Assembly: GCF_031846345.1 (NCBI RefSeq)
Contig: NZ_JAVRHX010000001.1
Span: 1,426,001-1,490,000 of the forward strand
Direction: 5' to 3'
From: Glaciecola petra
GTDB taxonomy: Bacteria > Pseudomonadota > Gammaproteobacteria > Enterobacterales > Alteromonadaceae
DNA: 64,000 nucleotides
Part shown: one piece after another, positions 55,726 to 63,315 of the stretch
How positions within the stretch are numbered: the stretch's first letter is position 1
Layout of the letters: each line of letters starts with the position of its first letter
Program-made: the position numbers and the translations under genes
The notes under the pieces: generated by a model
Told to the model about the DNA's origin: nothing
What the model saw: the letters and a program-made list of their open reading frames with translations, nothing else
Database searches by the model: none

Positions 55726-57840
55726 TTATTCGTCTTCAGCGCTTTCTTTCGGCTCGGGTTTTGCAAGTAATTCTTTCATACTTAAACGAACACGATTTTG
55801 ACGATCTATCTCCATCACTTTCACGTCTACTTCTTGACCTTCTTTCAAATAGTCTGTGACTTTATTTACACGCTCATGTGCAATTTGTGAAATGTGAACT
55901 AAACCTTCTTTGCCTGGTAAAACTTCTACAAACGCACCAAAATCAACAATGCGCATTACTTTACCATGGTAGGTTTTACCTACTTCTAGTTCAGCCGTAA
56001 CCTGCTCTATACGAGCGATTGCAATGTCTGCTTTGGTTTTTTCGGTAGCAAAAATCTTAACCGTACCATCATCTTCTATTTCGATGTTTGTGTCAGACTC
56101 TTCAGTAATAGAGCGGATAGTTGCGCCACCTTTACCAATTACGTCTCTAATTTTGTCAGACTGCACTTTAATGGTGTAAATTCTTGGAGCAAATTCAGAC
56201 ATTTCTTCACGGTGTCCGCCAATTGCTTGGTCCATAACACCCAAAATGTGTAATCTTGCTTCTTTCGCTTGTTTAAGCGCTTTTTGCATGATTTCTTGAG
56301 TGATTCCTTCAATTTTAATATCCATTTGAAGAGCAGTAACACCTTCAGTAGTTCCTGCTACTTTAAAGTCCATGTCGCCCAAGTGATCTTCATCACCCAA
56401 AATATCTGACAATACAACAAAGTTATCGTCAGACTTTACTAGGCCCATGGCGATACCAGCAACAGACGCTTTAATAGGAACACCTGCATCCATAAGTGCT
56501 AATGAAGTACCACAAACCGATGCCATAGAAGATGAACCATTTGATTCGGTGATTTCAGATACGACGCGCACTACATACGGGAATTCTTCAGCACTTGGCA
56601 TAACCGCTTGGATACCGCGTTTAGCAAGTTTACCGTGACCAATTTCTCGACGCTTGGGAGAACCAATAAAACCTGTTTCACCTACACAGTATGGAGGGAA
56701 GTTATAATGCATCATAAAGCGACTATTTGAAGAGCCACCAAGGCCATCTATCATTTGTGCGTCACGGTCGGTGCCAAGTGTTGCAACAACTAATGCTTGC
56801 GTTTCACCCCGCGTGAATACAGCAGAGCCATGAGTTCTTGGTAATACGCCCGTAGCTACATGCAGCGCACGGATAGTGTCTGGGTCGCGGCCGTCGATAC
56901 GTTTCTCACCCGCTAAAATGCGTGATCTTACGACGTCACTTTCTAGTTCATGAAGTAACTCAGAAACCTCTTTTGGGTCGAGTTCTTCATCGGCAGTTGT
57001 CAATTCTTCAAGCGCTTTACTTGTAGTTGCATCTACTGCAACCTTTCGGTCCATTTTATCAGAAATCTGATACGCTTCTGTCATACCGGCTTCAGCAGCT
57101 GCTTTTACTTTTTCTTTTAATTCAACATTTTGTTCAGGTGCAGTCCATTCCCATTTAACCGGAGCGACTTCTTCTGCAAATTCAGTAATCGCATTGATAA
57201 CGGCTTGAGATTGCTCATGACCAAATACAACCGCACCAAGCATTACTTCTTCTGATAATACTTCTGCTTCTGATTCAACCATTAATACTGCACTTTCTGT
57301 TCCTGCAACCACTAAGTCCAATTGACTTGAATCGAGTTCAGACGCGCGAGTATTCAACACAAACTCATTATCGATATAACCAACACGTGCTGCGCCAACA
57401 GGGCCATTAAACGGCATACCTGAAATAGCTAAAGCAGCTGAAGTACCAATTAACGAAATGATATCTGTTGGAATTTCGGGGTTAGCTGAAATAACAGTGA
57501 TAACCACTTGTACTTCATTTTTAAAACCTTCTGGAAATAAAGGTCTGATTGGTCTGTCGATCAATCGTGCAATAAGTGTTTCATGCTCAGCCGGACGCCC
57601 TTCTCTTTTAAAGAAGCCTCCTGGTATTTTACCAGCCGCATAAGCTTTTTCTTGATAGTTTACGGTTAATGGAAAGAAGCCTTGGTCTGGATTAGCGTCT
57701 TTTTTACCAACTACAGATACTAATACTGTAGTGTCGTCCATGCTTGCCATTACGGCTGCGCTTGCTTGTCTTGCTATTGCCCCAGTCTCTAGGGTGACAG
57801 TATGTTGACCATACTGGAAAGTTTTAGTAATAGGAGTCAC
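55726..57840 (-). CDS. pnp: Polynucleotide phosphorylase
   Basis: PNPase degrades RNA 3' to 5' by phosphorolysis, in the degradosome and alone. The 704 residues (E. coli 711) contain two RNase PH domains (first ~1-220, second ~310-545 with the GETQALVVATLG and SNGSSSMASVCG blocks), a KH domain (~550-615; IRDVIGKGGATIRSI) and an S1 domain (~620-690). It starts with GTG behind AAGGAT. Its usual upstream partner rpsO is absent; instead an NhaR-like regulator gene lies 222 bp upstream. The leader has two hairpins that may serve autoregulation. Confidence 0.98.
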   Translation of the reverse strand: MTPITKTFQYGQHTVTLETGAIARQASAAVMASMDDTTVLVSVVGKKDANPDQGFFPLTVNYQEKAYAAGKIPGGFFKREGRPAEHETLIARLIDRPIRPLFPEGFKNEVQVVITVISANPEIPTDIISLIGTSAALAISGMPFNGPVGAARVGYIDNEFVLNTRASELDSSQLDLVVAGTESAVLMVESEAEVLSEEVMLGAVVFGHEQSQAVINAITEFAEEVAPVKWEWTAPEQNVELKEKVKAAAEAGMTEAYQISDKMDRKVAVDATTSKALEELTTADEELDPKEVSELLHELESDVVRSRILAGEKRIDGRDPDTIRALHVATGVLPRTHGSAVFTRGETQALVVATLGTDRDAQMIDGLGGSSNSRFMMHYNFPPYCVGETGFIGSPKRREIGHGKLAKRGIQAVMPSAEEFPYVVRVVSEITESNGSSSMASVCGTSLALMDAGVPIKASVAGIAMGLVKSDDNFVVLSDILGDEDHLGDMDFKVAGTTEGVTALQMDIKIEGITQEIMQKALKQAKEARLHILGVMDQAIGGHREEMSEFAPRIYTIKVQSDKIRDVIGKGGATIRSITEESDTNIEIEDDGTVKIFATEKTKADIAIARIEQVTAELEVGKTYHGKVMRIVDFGAFVEVLPGKEGLVHISQIAHERVNKVTDYLKEGQEVDVKVMEIDRQNRVRLSMKELLAKPEPKESAEDE

Positions 57841-57891
57841 ACTCTATCCTTTTAATTTGTCTATATATTTACGCTTTTAAATGCGGTGCAT

Positions 57892-57947
57892 AGTATAGCT
57901 TTGTATACTCCGAATACCAACTGATTAATGCAAAAATCCACATTAAT
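57892..57947 (-). promoter_or_regulatory. Two hairpins in the pnp leader
   Basis: AGTATA/TATACT (57892-57909, 6-nt loop) and ATTAATG/CATTAAT (57924-57947, 10-nt loop) lie 50-110 nt upstream of the pnp start. Neither has a terminator U-run. They could be the RNase III target used for pnp autoregulation in E. coli, but that is inference. Confidence 0.35.
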
Positions 57948-58062
57948 CCCTCCTTCCGGCAAATTACTATCAAACACAGAGAGTTTCTCACGCAAAAAAT
58001 AGAGAAAATTTATTTATCAACACACTAAAAAAGAAGCATCCGAATTATAAATGCTGGGGCAC

Positions 58063-58965
58063 TTATTTAAATATAATATCTCTTGCGGTATTACATATAG
58101 CGGCAACAGCGGGATGAGTGACTTTACGTTCAGCAGAGATTGCGTAAAACTTTTGCTTTAAGGACTGACTTCTTCCAATAACTGTCAAGCCATACGCTTT
58201 TTTGACCTCAGCTTCAATGATACTGGGCATGAAAAAGATACCAAAACCCGATTGGCCAAATGACTTCATCAACGCACTATCGTCATACTGTCCTTTCACG
58301 GTTGGGAAAACATTGTTGTCGGTGCACCATTTGTCAAACAATTGCCGAATAGCGTATTGTTTAGTTGGCAATAACATAGGAGCATCGTGCAAATTTAAGG
58401 GAAAATTGTCATCTAATTTTGCAGCCAATGCAGGTGATGCAAAAAATGATAGACTCGATTGTCCTAAATAATGATTATAGGCTTTTATGCTAAATGCGCT
58501 TGAAAGCGGTGTATCAGTAAGCACCATATCGACTTCATGTACTGCAAGTTCACCTAAAATAGCTTCGACTGGGCCTTCTTTACAAGTAAGGCTAATGTCG
58601 TCCGATATAGTTAGGGCCGGCTCTAATACTTTATAAACAATTGTTTTAGGTAAAGCGCTCGCCGCACTAACTATAAATTCGGAAGTACCTACAAGTGGTG
58701 CACCTCTAAGCACATCACTAAGTTCACGCCCTAATTCGAAGATGTCGTCAGCATAGCGCAAGACTAAACGGCCTGTTTCTGTCAACCTAAGGCGACGCCC
58801 TACTCTGTCAAATAATGGCTGTCCTATCCGTTCTTCTAGCATACTTAATTGACCACTAATGGTCTGCGGAGTGATGAAAAGCTTATCTGCAGCCCGCGCA
58901 ATACTACCTTCGGTCGCTACCACCCAAAAATAGTGCAAGTGCTTATAATTTAAATTTTCTGACAT
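58063..58965 (-). CDS. nhaR: LysR-family regulator, NhaR-like
   Basis: This regulator has the N-terminal winged HTH with NYKHLHYFWVVATEGSIARAADKLFITPQTISGQLS, which is characteristic of NhaR, the Na+-responsive activator of nhaA. The ATG at 58965 (MSENLNYKHL) is preferred over one six codons earlier on family grounds, giving 300 residues as in E. coli (301). No nhaA lies in the window; in E. coli it is adjacent. The gene is placed between pnp and a short HPF-like gene, where rpsO and truB usually sit. Confidence 0.85.
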   Translation of the reverse strand: MSENLNYKHLHYFWVVATEGSIARAADKLFITPQTISGQLSMLEERIGQPLFDRVGRRLRLTETGRLVLRYADDIFELGRELSDVLRGAPLVGTSEFIVSAASALPKTIVYKVLEPALTISDDISLTCKEGPVEAILGELAVHEVDMVLTDTPLSSAFSIKAYNHYLGQSSLSFFASPALAAKLDDNFPLNLHDAPMLLPTKQYAIRQLFDKWCTDNNVFPTVKGQYDDSALMKSFGQSGFGIFFMPSIIEAEVKKAYGLTVIGRSQSLKQKFYAISAERKVTHPAVAAICNTARDIIFK

Positions 58966-59109
58966 GTAAGCTATTCCATACAAGTCGATAGACAGTTTTT
59001 TCCGAATATTACTTATACATATTCTCGAATTTATTTGTTCACTTTTAATTGATAAAGTTTGTAATAGAAAAGTTTAATTCGATGTGTTGAAGGATAAGAG
59101 TTCAAAATT

Positions 59110-59445
59110 ATGCGATATACTATTCATGAAAATAGTGAAAATATAAACGACAATGACCGAGAGTTCATCGATTCGCGTGTGGGCTTAAGCTTATCTCGTT
59201 TCAATAATATCACCTCTAGTTTTGATATTGTTTTTGACAAGTTAGACAATGGAAAATCGCCTCTCACTTCTTGCACCATATGTATAAAAATGACAAATGC
59301 GACAGATATTGTTGTAACCGATAGTGCCAACAGCATTCAGCAAGCGTTTTTGATTACGCTTAATAGAGTAAAGCGCAATATTGAAAGACAACTGAAAAGG
59401 TCGAAAGGCTCAAGGTTAGGGCCCTCATTAAATGCAAGACAATAA
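59110..59445 (+). CDS. Short HPF/RaiA-like ribosome-associated protein
   Basis: This 111-residue protein resembles the S30AE (HPF/RaiA) fold: an N-terminal strand, a helix DREFIDSRVGLSLSRFNN, beta strands ITSSFDIVFDKLDNG, TSCTICIKMTNATDIVVTDSA, and a C-terminal basic helix RVKRNIERQLKRSK. Such proteins bind the ribosomal 30S subunit in stress. The match is by pattern and is divergent. It is transcribed toward tRNA-Leu and shares a bidirectional terminator with it, and diverges from nhaR with 144 bp between starts. Confidence 0.7.
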   Translation: MRYTIHENSENINDNDREFIDSRVGLSLSRFNNITSSFDIVFDKLDNGKSPLTSCTICIKMTNATDIVVTDSANSIQQAFLITLNRVKRNIERQLKRSKGSRLGPSLNARQ

Positions 59446-59451
59446 AAAAGC

Positions 59452-59492
59452 AAAAAAAGGGGTCAGTGTTACTTAACACTGACCCCTTTTTT
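59452..59492. terminator. Bidirectional terminator / REP-like palindrome
   Basis: The 13-bp arms GGGGTCAGTGTTA (59459-59471) and TAACACTGACCCC (59474-59486) are perfect, with flanking A7 and T6 runs extending the pairing. It lies between the convergent HPF-like gene and the tRNA-Leu unit and would stop both. The GGGGTCAG core is also shared with dispersed repeat palindromes in related genomes. Confidence 0.85.
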
Positions 59493-59495
59493 ATT

Positions 59496-59582
59496 TGGTG
59501 CGGAAAGCGGGACTTGAACCCGCACGGCCGTGAGGCCACCAGCCCCTCAAGCTGGCGTGTCTACCAATTCCACCACTTCCGC
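59496..59582 (-). tRNA. tRNA-Leu (anticodon GAG)
   Basis: The minus strand folds as a class II tRNA: acceptor GCGGAAG/TTTCCGC, a D-arm with the conserved GG of AATTGGTAGAC, an anticodon loop TTGAGGG giving GAG, a long variable arm, and a T-arm GCGGGTTCAAGTCCCGC. The CCA end is encoded. The position directly after secG is the same as leuU in E. coli, so it is probably cut from the secG transcript or has its own promoter. Confidence 0.97.
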
Positions 59583-59623
59583 ATATTCATTGTCATGAGG
59601 CGTTAACTCTTACTCTGCCAACT

Positions 59624-60019
59624 TCAACTATTTGGTTGATCGTCAGGAGTAGTTTCAGGCACATCACTTGGCTCTACCGCTGGTGCGTCATTTGCTACAG
59701 GAATGTCAGAATCGTTAGGCAGAACAGGTATTGAATCATCTACCGGTACTTCAATATTTTGAAATTCGTCAGTAGTATCACTAGTACCTGCCGTCATACC
59801 ACCAATGATTAGACTAATAGCGAAAAATAAAGTGGCTAAAATTGCTGTTGTTCTAGTCATAAAATTACCCGAACCACTTGAACCAAAAATAGTGTTTGCG
59901 CCACCTGCTCCAAACGATGCACCCATATCTGCGCCTTTCCCTTGCTGTAATAACACAAAGCCCACTAAGGCAATGGCAACAACCAGATAAGCAATTAACA
60001 ACAATTCGTATAACATCAT
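59624..60019 (-). CDS. secG: Preprotein translocase subunit SecG
   Basis: SecG is the small membrane subunit of the SecYEG channel. The 131-residue protein has two membrane helices (YELLLIAYLVVAIALVGFVLLQ and TTAILATLFFAISLII) with the diagnostic QQGKGADMGASFGAG between them, and an acidic Asp/Pro/Ser tail (~85-131) that is longer than needed for function. GAGG precedes the ATG; a second ATG one codon in has better spacing. It lies 20 bp after tpiA and before tRNA-Leu. Confidence 0.95.
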   Translation of the reverse strand: MMLYELLLIAYLVVAIALVGFVLLQQGKGADMGASFGAGGANTIFGSSGSGNFMTRTTAILATLFFAISLIIGGMTAGTSDTTDEFQNIEVPVDDSIPVLPNDSDIPVANDAPAVEPSDVPETTPDDQPNS

Positions 60020-60039
60020 ATTCCTCTTGATTTATTCTT

Positions 60040-60774
60040 TTATTTTGCGGCGTTACAAATAACCACAAAATCTTCAATTTTTAAACTGGCGCCGCCTATT
60101 AGGCCGCCATCAATATCCGGTTTTGCAAACAATAGTTCAGCATTACTCGCATTTACACTACCGCCATAAAGAATTCTTGAATGGCCGGCAGCTTCACACC
60201 AATCACTTATTTGTGTACGAATAAACTCATGTACTTCCTGAGCTTGTTCTGGTGTCGCTGTCATTCCCGTACCAATTGCCCAAATAGGTTCATAGGCAAT
60301 TACGCACTGGCTTAAAGCTGACCTACCACATATTTCATCAACAGCTTTTAATTGCTCAAGCACATATTCTTTAAACGTATTGCTTTGCCGTAATTCTAAT
60401 GGCTCACCCACACATAATATGGGCGTTAAACCTGCTTTCAAGACAGTACTTACTTTTGCTGCAATATCTTCGTTTGATTCGCCATGGTCTTGTCTTCGTT
60501 CTGAGTGACCCACAATCACATACTCTACACCTAGCTCTTTAAGCATAGAAACTGCGATATCACCAGTATGAGCGCCAGATTCAAATTGGCTGCAATCTTG
60601 TGCACCAATTGCAAAATCACCCTTACCTGCTGCCGCTAAGTATGGAAAAGGGACACACAGCACTTTGTCAACGACAGTGCTAAGTTCAACCGCTTGCGTA
60701 AATGCAGTTAAAAGTGCAAGGGAACCGTTCATTTTCCAGTTTCCTGCTACCATTGGCTTGCGCGATTTTGTCAT
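60040..60774 (-). CDS. tpiA: Triosephosphate isomerase
   Basis: TpiA interconverts dihydroxyacetone phosphate and glyceraldehyde 3-phosphate in glycolysis. The 244-residue TIM barrel has the catalytic Lys in AGNWKMNG, His in IVGHSERR and Glu in AYEPIWAIGTG, with the phosphate-binding GGSVN near the end. The frame extends to a TTG at 60786, but the ATG at 60774 follows a GGAG Shine-Dalgarno at 6 nt and is preferred. It lies between glmM and secG, as in many gammaproteobacteria outside the enterics. Confidence 0.97.
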   Translation of the reverse strand: MTKSRKPMVAGNWKMNGSLALLTAFTQAVELSTVVDKVLCVPFPYLAAAGKGDFAIGAQDCSQFESGAHTGDIAVSMLKELGVEYVIVGHSERRQDHGESNEDIAAKVSTVLKAGLTPILCVGEPLELRQSNTFKEYVLEQLKAVDEICGRSALSQCVIAYEPIWAIGTGMTATPEQAQEVHEFIRTQISDWCEAAGHSRILYGGSVNASNAELLFAKPDIDGGLIGGASLKIEDFVVICNAAK

Positions 60775-60901
60775 AAACAACTCCAATCAGTCTTACAGGA
60801 CTGTTTAATCTGATATACAAAAAACAGCACCGTAAAAAGCGGCGCTGATAGTAACTAACCCTTTCCAATTATACAAGCTTGGCTGACACAAAAACATTAA
60901 A

Positions 60902-62242
60902 TTAGTCTGCTTTTTTTACTACATCCGCGATGTTTTGCGCCCATAAGTCGGAGTCTTGTTCGGTCTTTGCTTCAACCATCACCCTAATTAACGGTTCTGT
61001 ACCGCTTTTACGCAGTAAAACTCTGCCGTTATCACCCATCGCCGTCTCTGCTTCTTTGACCACTTTTTTAACAGCATCAGATTGCAAAGGATCCACACCT
61101 TTGTCTTCAAATTTGACATTTATTAAGCGTTGAGGAAATTTACTGAAACCAGAATTTAAGGCACTTAGACTCATGTTGGCTTTTAGCATTGCAGATAACA
61201 CTTGCAAACCAGCCACTATGCCGTCACCAGTAGATGCGTAGTTTAAGTTAAGCACGTGGCCTGAATTTTCGCCACCTATACACCAGCCTTTTTTCACTAA
61301 TAATTCCATTACGTAGCGATCCCCAACATCAGCACGTTCAAATGGAATACCTAATTGTTCAAGTGCTACTTCCATGCCTAGGTTAGACATTTTAGTACCA
61401 ACGACGCCACCATTTAATTTACCTGAACGAAGCGCCTGACGGGCAATTATGAAAATTATTTGATCTCCATCTACAACATTTCCTTTTTCGTCTACCATCA
61501 TGATGCGATCACCATCACCATCAAGCGCAAAGCCCAGATCAGCACCGTGCTTTTTAACCGCTTGTACCGTCGCTTTGAGAGAAGTTGCCCCCACCTTGTG
61601 ATTGATATTCAATCCATCAGGGTCAGTGCCGATCTCAATAACCTTGGCGCCTAATTCTGAAAGTACATTTGGTGCAATGTGATATGTTGCGCCATGGGCA
61701 CAATCGACAACAATTTTCATCCCCGACAGAGACAAGTCAGAAGGAAATGTGCCTTTGCAATATTCTATATAACGCCCAGCGGCATCATTTATTCGACTGG
61801 CTTTGCCCAATTTATCCGAATCAACACAAGTCATTGGCGCAAGCATCTGTTGCTCAATAGCGAGTTCAATTTGATCGTCTAGTTTATGACCCGTCCTAGA
61901 AAAAAACTTAATCCCGTTGTCATAATAAGGGTTATGAGAGGCTGAAATTACAATCCCGGCTTCCGATCTAAACGTTTTTGTTAAATAAGCGATGGCTGGT
62001 GTGGGCATTGGACCTAATAATCCAATATTAATACCTGCAGCCGACAAACCCGCTTCTAATGCCGACTCTAGCATATAACCGCTAATCCTAGTGTCTTTGC
62101 CTATCAACACCTTATTGGTGCCGGTTCCTGCAAGTACTTTACCTGCAGCCCATCCTAATTTAGTTACAAATTCTGGGTTAATTACACTATGACCAACTTT
62201 ACCTCTAATACCGTCGGTTCCAAAATATTGCCTCTTTGACAT
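60902..62242 (-). CDS. glmM: Phosphoglucosamine mutase
   Basis: GlmM converts glucosamine 6-phosphate to the 1-phosphate, leading to UDP-GlcNAc for peptidoglycan and lipid A. The 446 residues match E. coli (445). It has RQYFGTDGIRG at the start, the phosphoserine loop SASHNP (S102, the same number as in E. coli), the metal loop DGDGDR, and the C-terminal RKSGTEPLIRVMVE. GGAATAAT precedes the ATG. It follows folP by 60 bp. Confidence 0.98.
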   Translation of the reverse strand: MSKRQYFGTDGIRGKVGHSVINPEFVTKLGWAAGKVLAGTGTNKVLIGKDTRISGYMLESALEAGLSAAGINIGLLGPMPTPAIAYLTKTFRSEAGIVISASHNPYYDNGIKFFSRTGHKLDDQIELAIEQQMLAPMTCVDSDKLGKASRINDAAGRYIEYCKGTFPSDLSLSGMKIVVDCAHGATYHIAPNVLSELGAKVIEIGTDPDGLNINHKVGATSLKATVQAVKKHGADLGFALDGDGDRIMMVDEKGNVVDGDQIIFIIARQALRSGKLNGGVVGTKMSNLGMEVALEQLGIPFERADVGDRYVMELLVKKGWCIGGENSGHVLNLNYASTGDGIVAGLQVLSAMLKANMSLSALNSGFSKFPQRLINVKFEDKGVDPLQSDAVKKVVKEAETAMGDNGRVLLRKSGTEPLIRVMVEAKTEQDSDLWAQNIADVVKKAD

Positions 62243-62302
62243 ATTATTCCTTAGTTTAGCCTTTAACAGTCTTTCTCAATGCGCTCGAACACGCTTTAAG
62301 GC

Positions 62303-63157
62303 TCAGTTATTTGATAGATCGCTTAGTCTATTTACTTTATCGACAATTTTCATTGCGTCAACAGCTTCTTCAACATCATGTACACGAACGATACTTGCAC
62401 CTGCCATCGCTGCTATTGTATTTGTTGCAATATCACCGGCGAGTCTTTCTGTAATTTGCTTGTTTAATAAATTGCCAATCATTGATTTACGTGACATACC
62501 CGCTAAGACTGGCAAGTCAAATTGTGTAAAATTAACAAAATATTTAAGCATTTGATAATTATGGTCAAGGGTTTTACCAAAACCAAAACCTGGGTCAAGC
62601 ATAATTTGTTGGTATTTAAAACCAGCTTGAGTTAAGCGCTGAATCTGCTGCCTAAAAAACTCAACCACGTCTTCAACGACATTTTCGTACTTAGGATTGT
62701 CTTGCATGATTAGCGGGGATCCTTGCATATGCATAACGCAAGTTGGAATATTGTGAGTTTTTGCAAAACCTGCTGCAGTTTCTAAGGCATTTGGTAGGCT
62801 AAGTGCTCGTACATCATTGATGAGTTTAGCACCGGCATTCACTGCAGCAGTCATTACCTCTGGTTTGCTGGTATCGACAGACACAATAACATCGAGCGAC
62901 TTGGCTATTTTTTCGATAACTGGTACAACTCTATCGAGTTCTTCTTGCAAACATACTTCACTTGCACCGGGTCGCGTAGACTCTCCACCGACGTCAATAA
63001 AGCAAGCACCTTTTTCAACCATAAGTTGCGCTTGTTCAAAGGCTGCATTGACACTGGTGAATTTTCCACCATCAGAAAACGAATCGGGAGTGACATTTAA
63101 TATACCCATCACTTTAGGGCTATTAAAGATGACTTCTTTATCTTTAAAAACCATCAT
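62303..63157 (-). CDS. folP: Dihydropteroate synthase
   Basis: FolP joins p-aminobenzoate to the pterin pyrophosphate in folate synthesis and is the sulfonamide target. The core has VMGILNVTPDSFSDGG, DVGGESTRPGA and MLDPGFGFGKT, and ends in GASIVRVHDV. The frame extends to an ATG at 63178, but the ATG at 63157 (another follows at 63154) has a GGA element 8 nt upstream and gives a family-like length of ~284 residues. It lies between ftsH, after a terminator, and glmM. Confidence 0.96.
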   Translation of the reverse strand: MMVFKDKEVIFNSPKVMGILNVTPDSFSDGGKFTSVNAAFEQAQLMVEKGACFIDVGGESTRPGASEVCLQEELDRVVPVIEKIAKSLDVIVSVDTSKPEVMTAAVNAGAKLINDVRALSLPNALETAAGFAKTHNIPTCVMHMQGSPLIMQDNPKYENVVEDVVEFFRQQIQRLTQAGFKYQQIMLDPGFGFGKTLDHNYQMLKYFVNFTQFDLPVLAGMSRKSMIGNLLNKQITERLAGDIATNTIAAMAGASIVRVHDVEEAVDAMKIVDKVNRLSDLSNN

Positions 63158-63250
63158 ATTCGTTATCCACTTGATCATAAACGCTAGATCAGATTATACC
63201 CGATAGTAAAGAAAAGATAAGAAATAAAGAGAAATATCTGCAAAAAACTC

Positions 63251-63289
63251 TAGAAAAAACGAACAACACCGACTTGCGTCGGTGTTGTT
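63251..63289 (-). terminator. Terminator after ftsH
   Basis: AACAACACCGAC pairs perfectly with GTCGGTGTTGTT around a TTGC loop (63262-63289). A U-run follows on the minus strand. It lies 27 bp past the ftsH stop, so folP may use its own promoter or read-through. Confidence 0.9.
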
Positions 63290-63315
63290 TGTCTGCTACT
63301 CGTTAATTTTAGATT

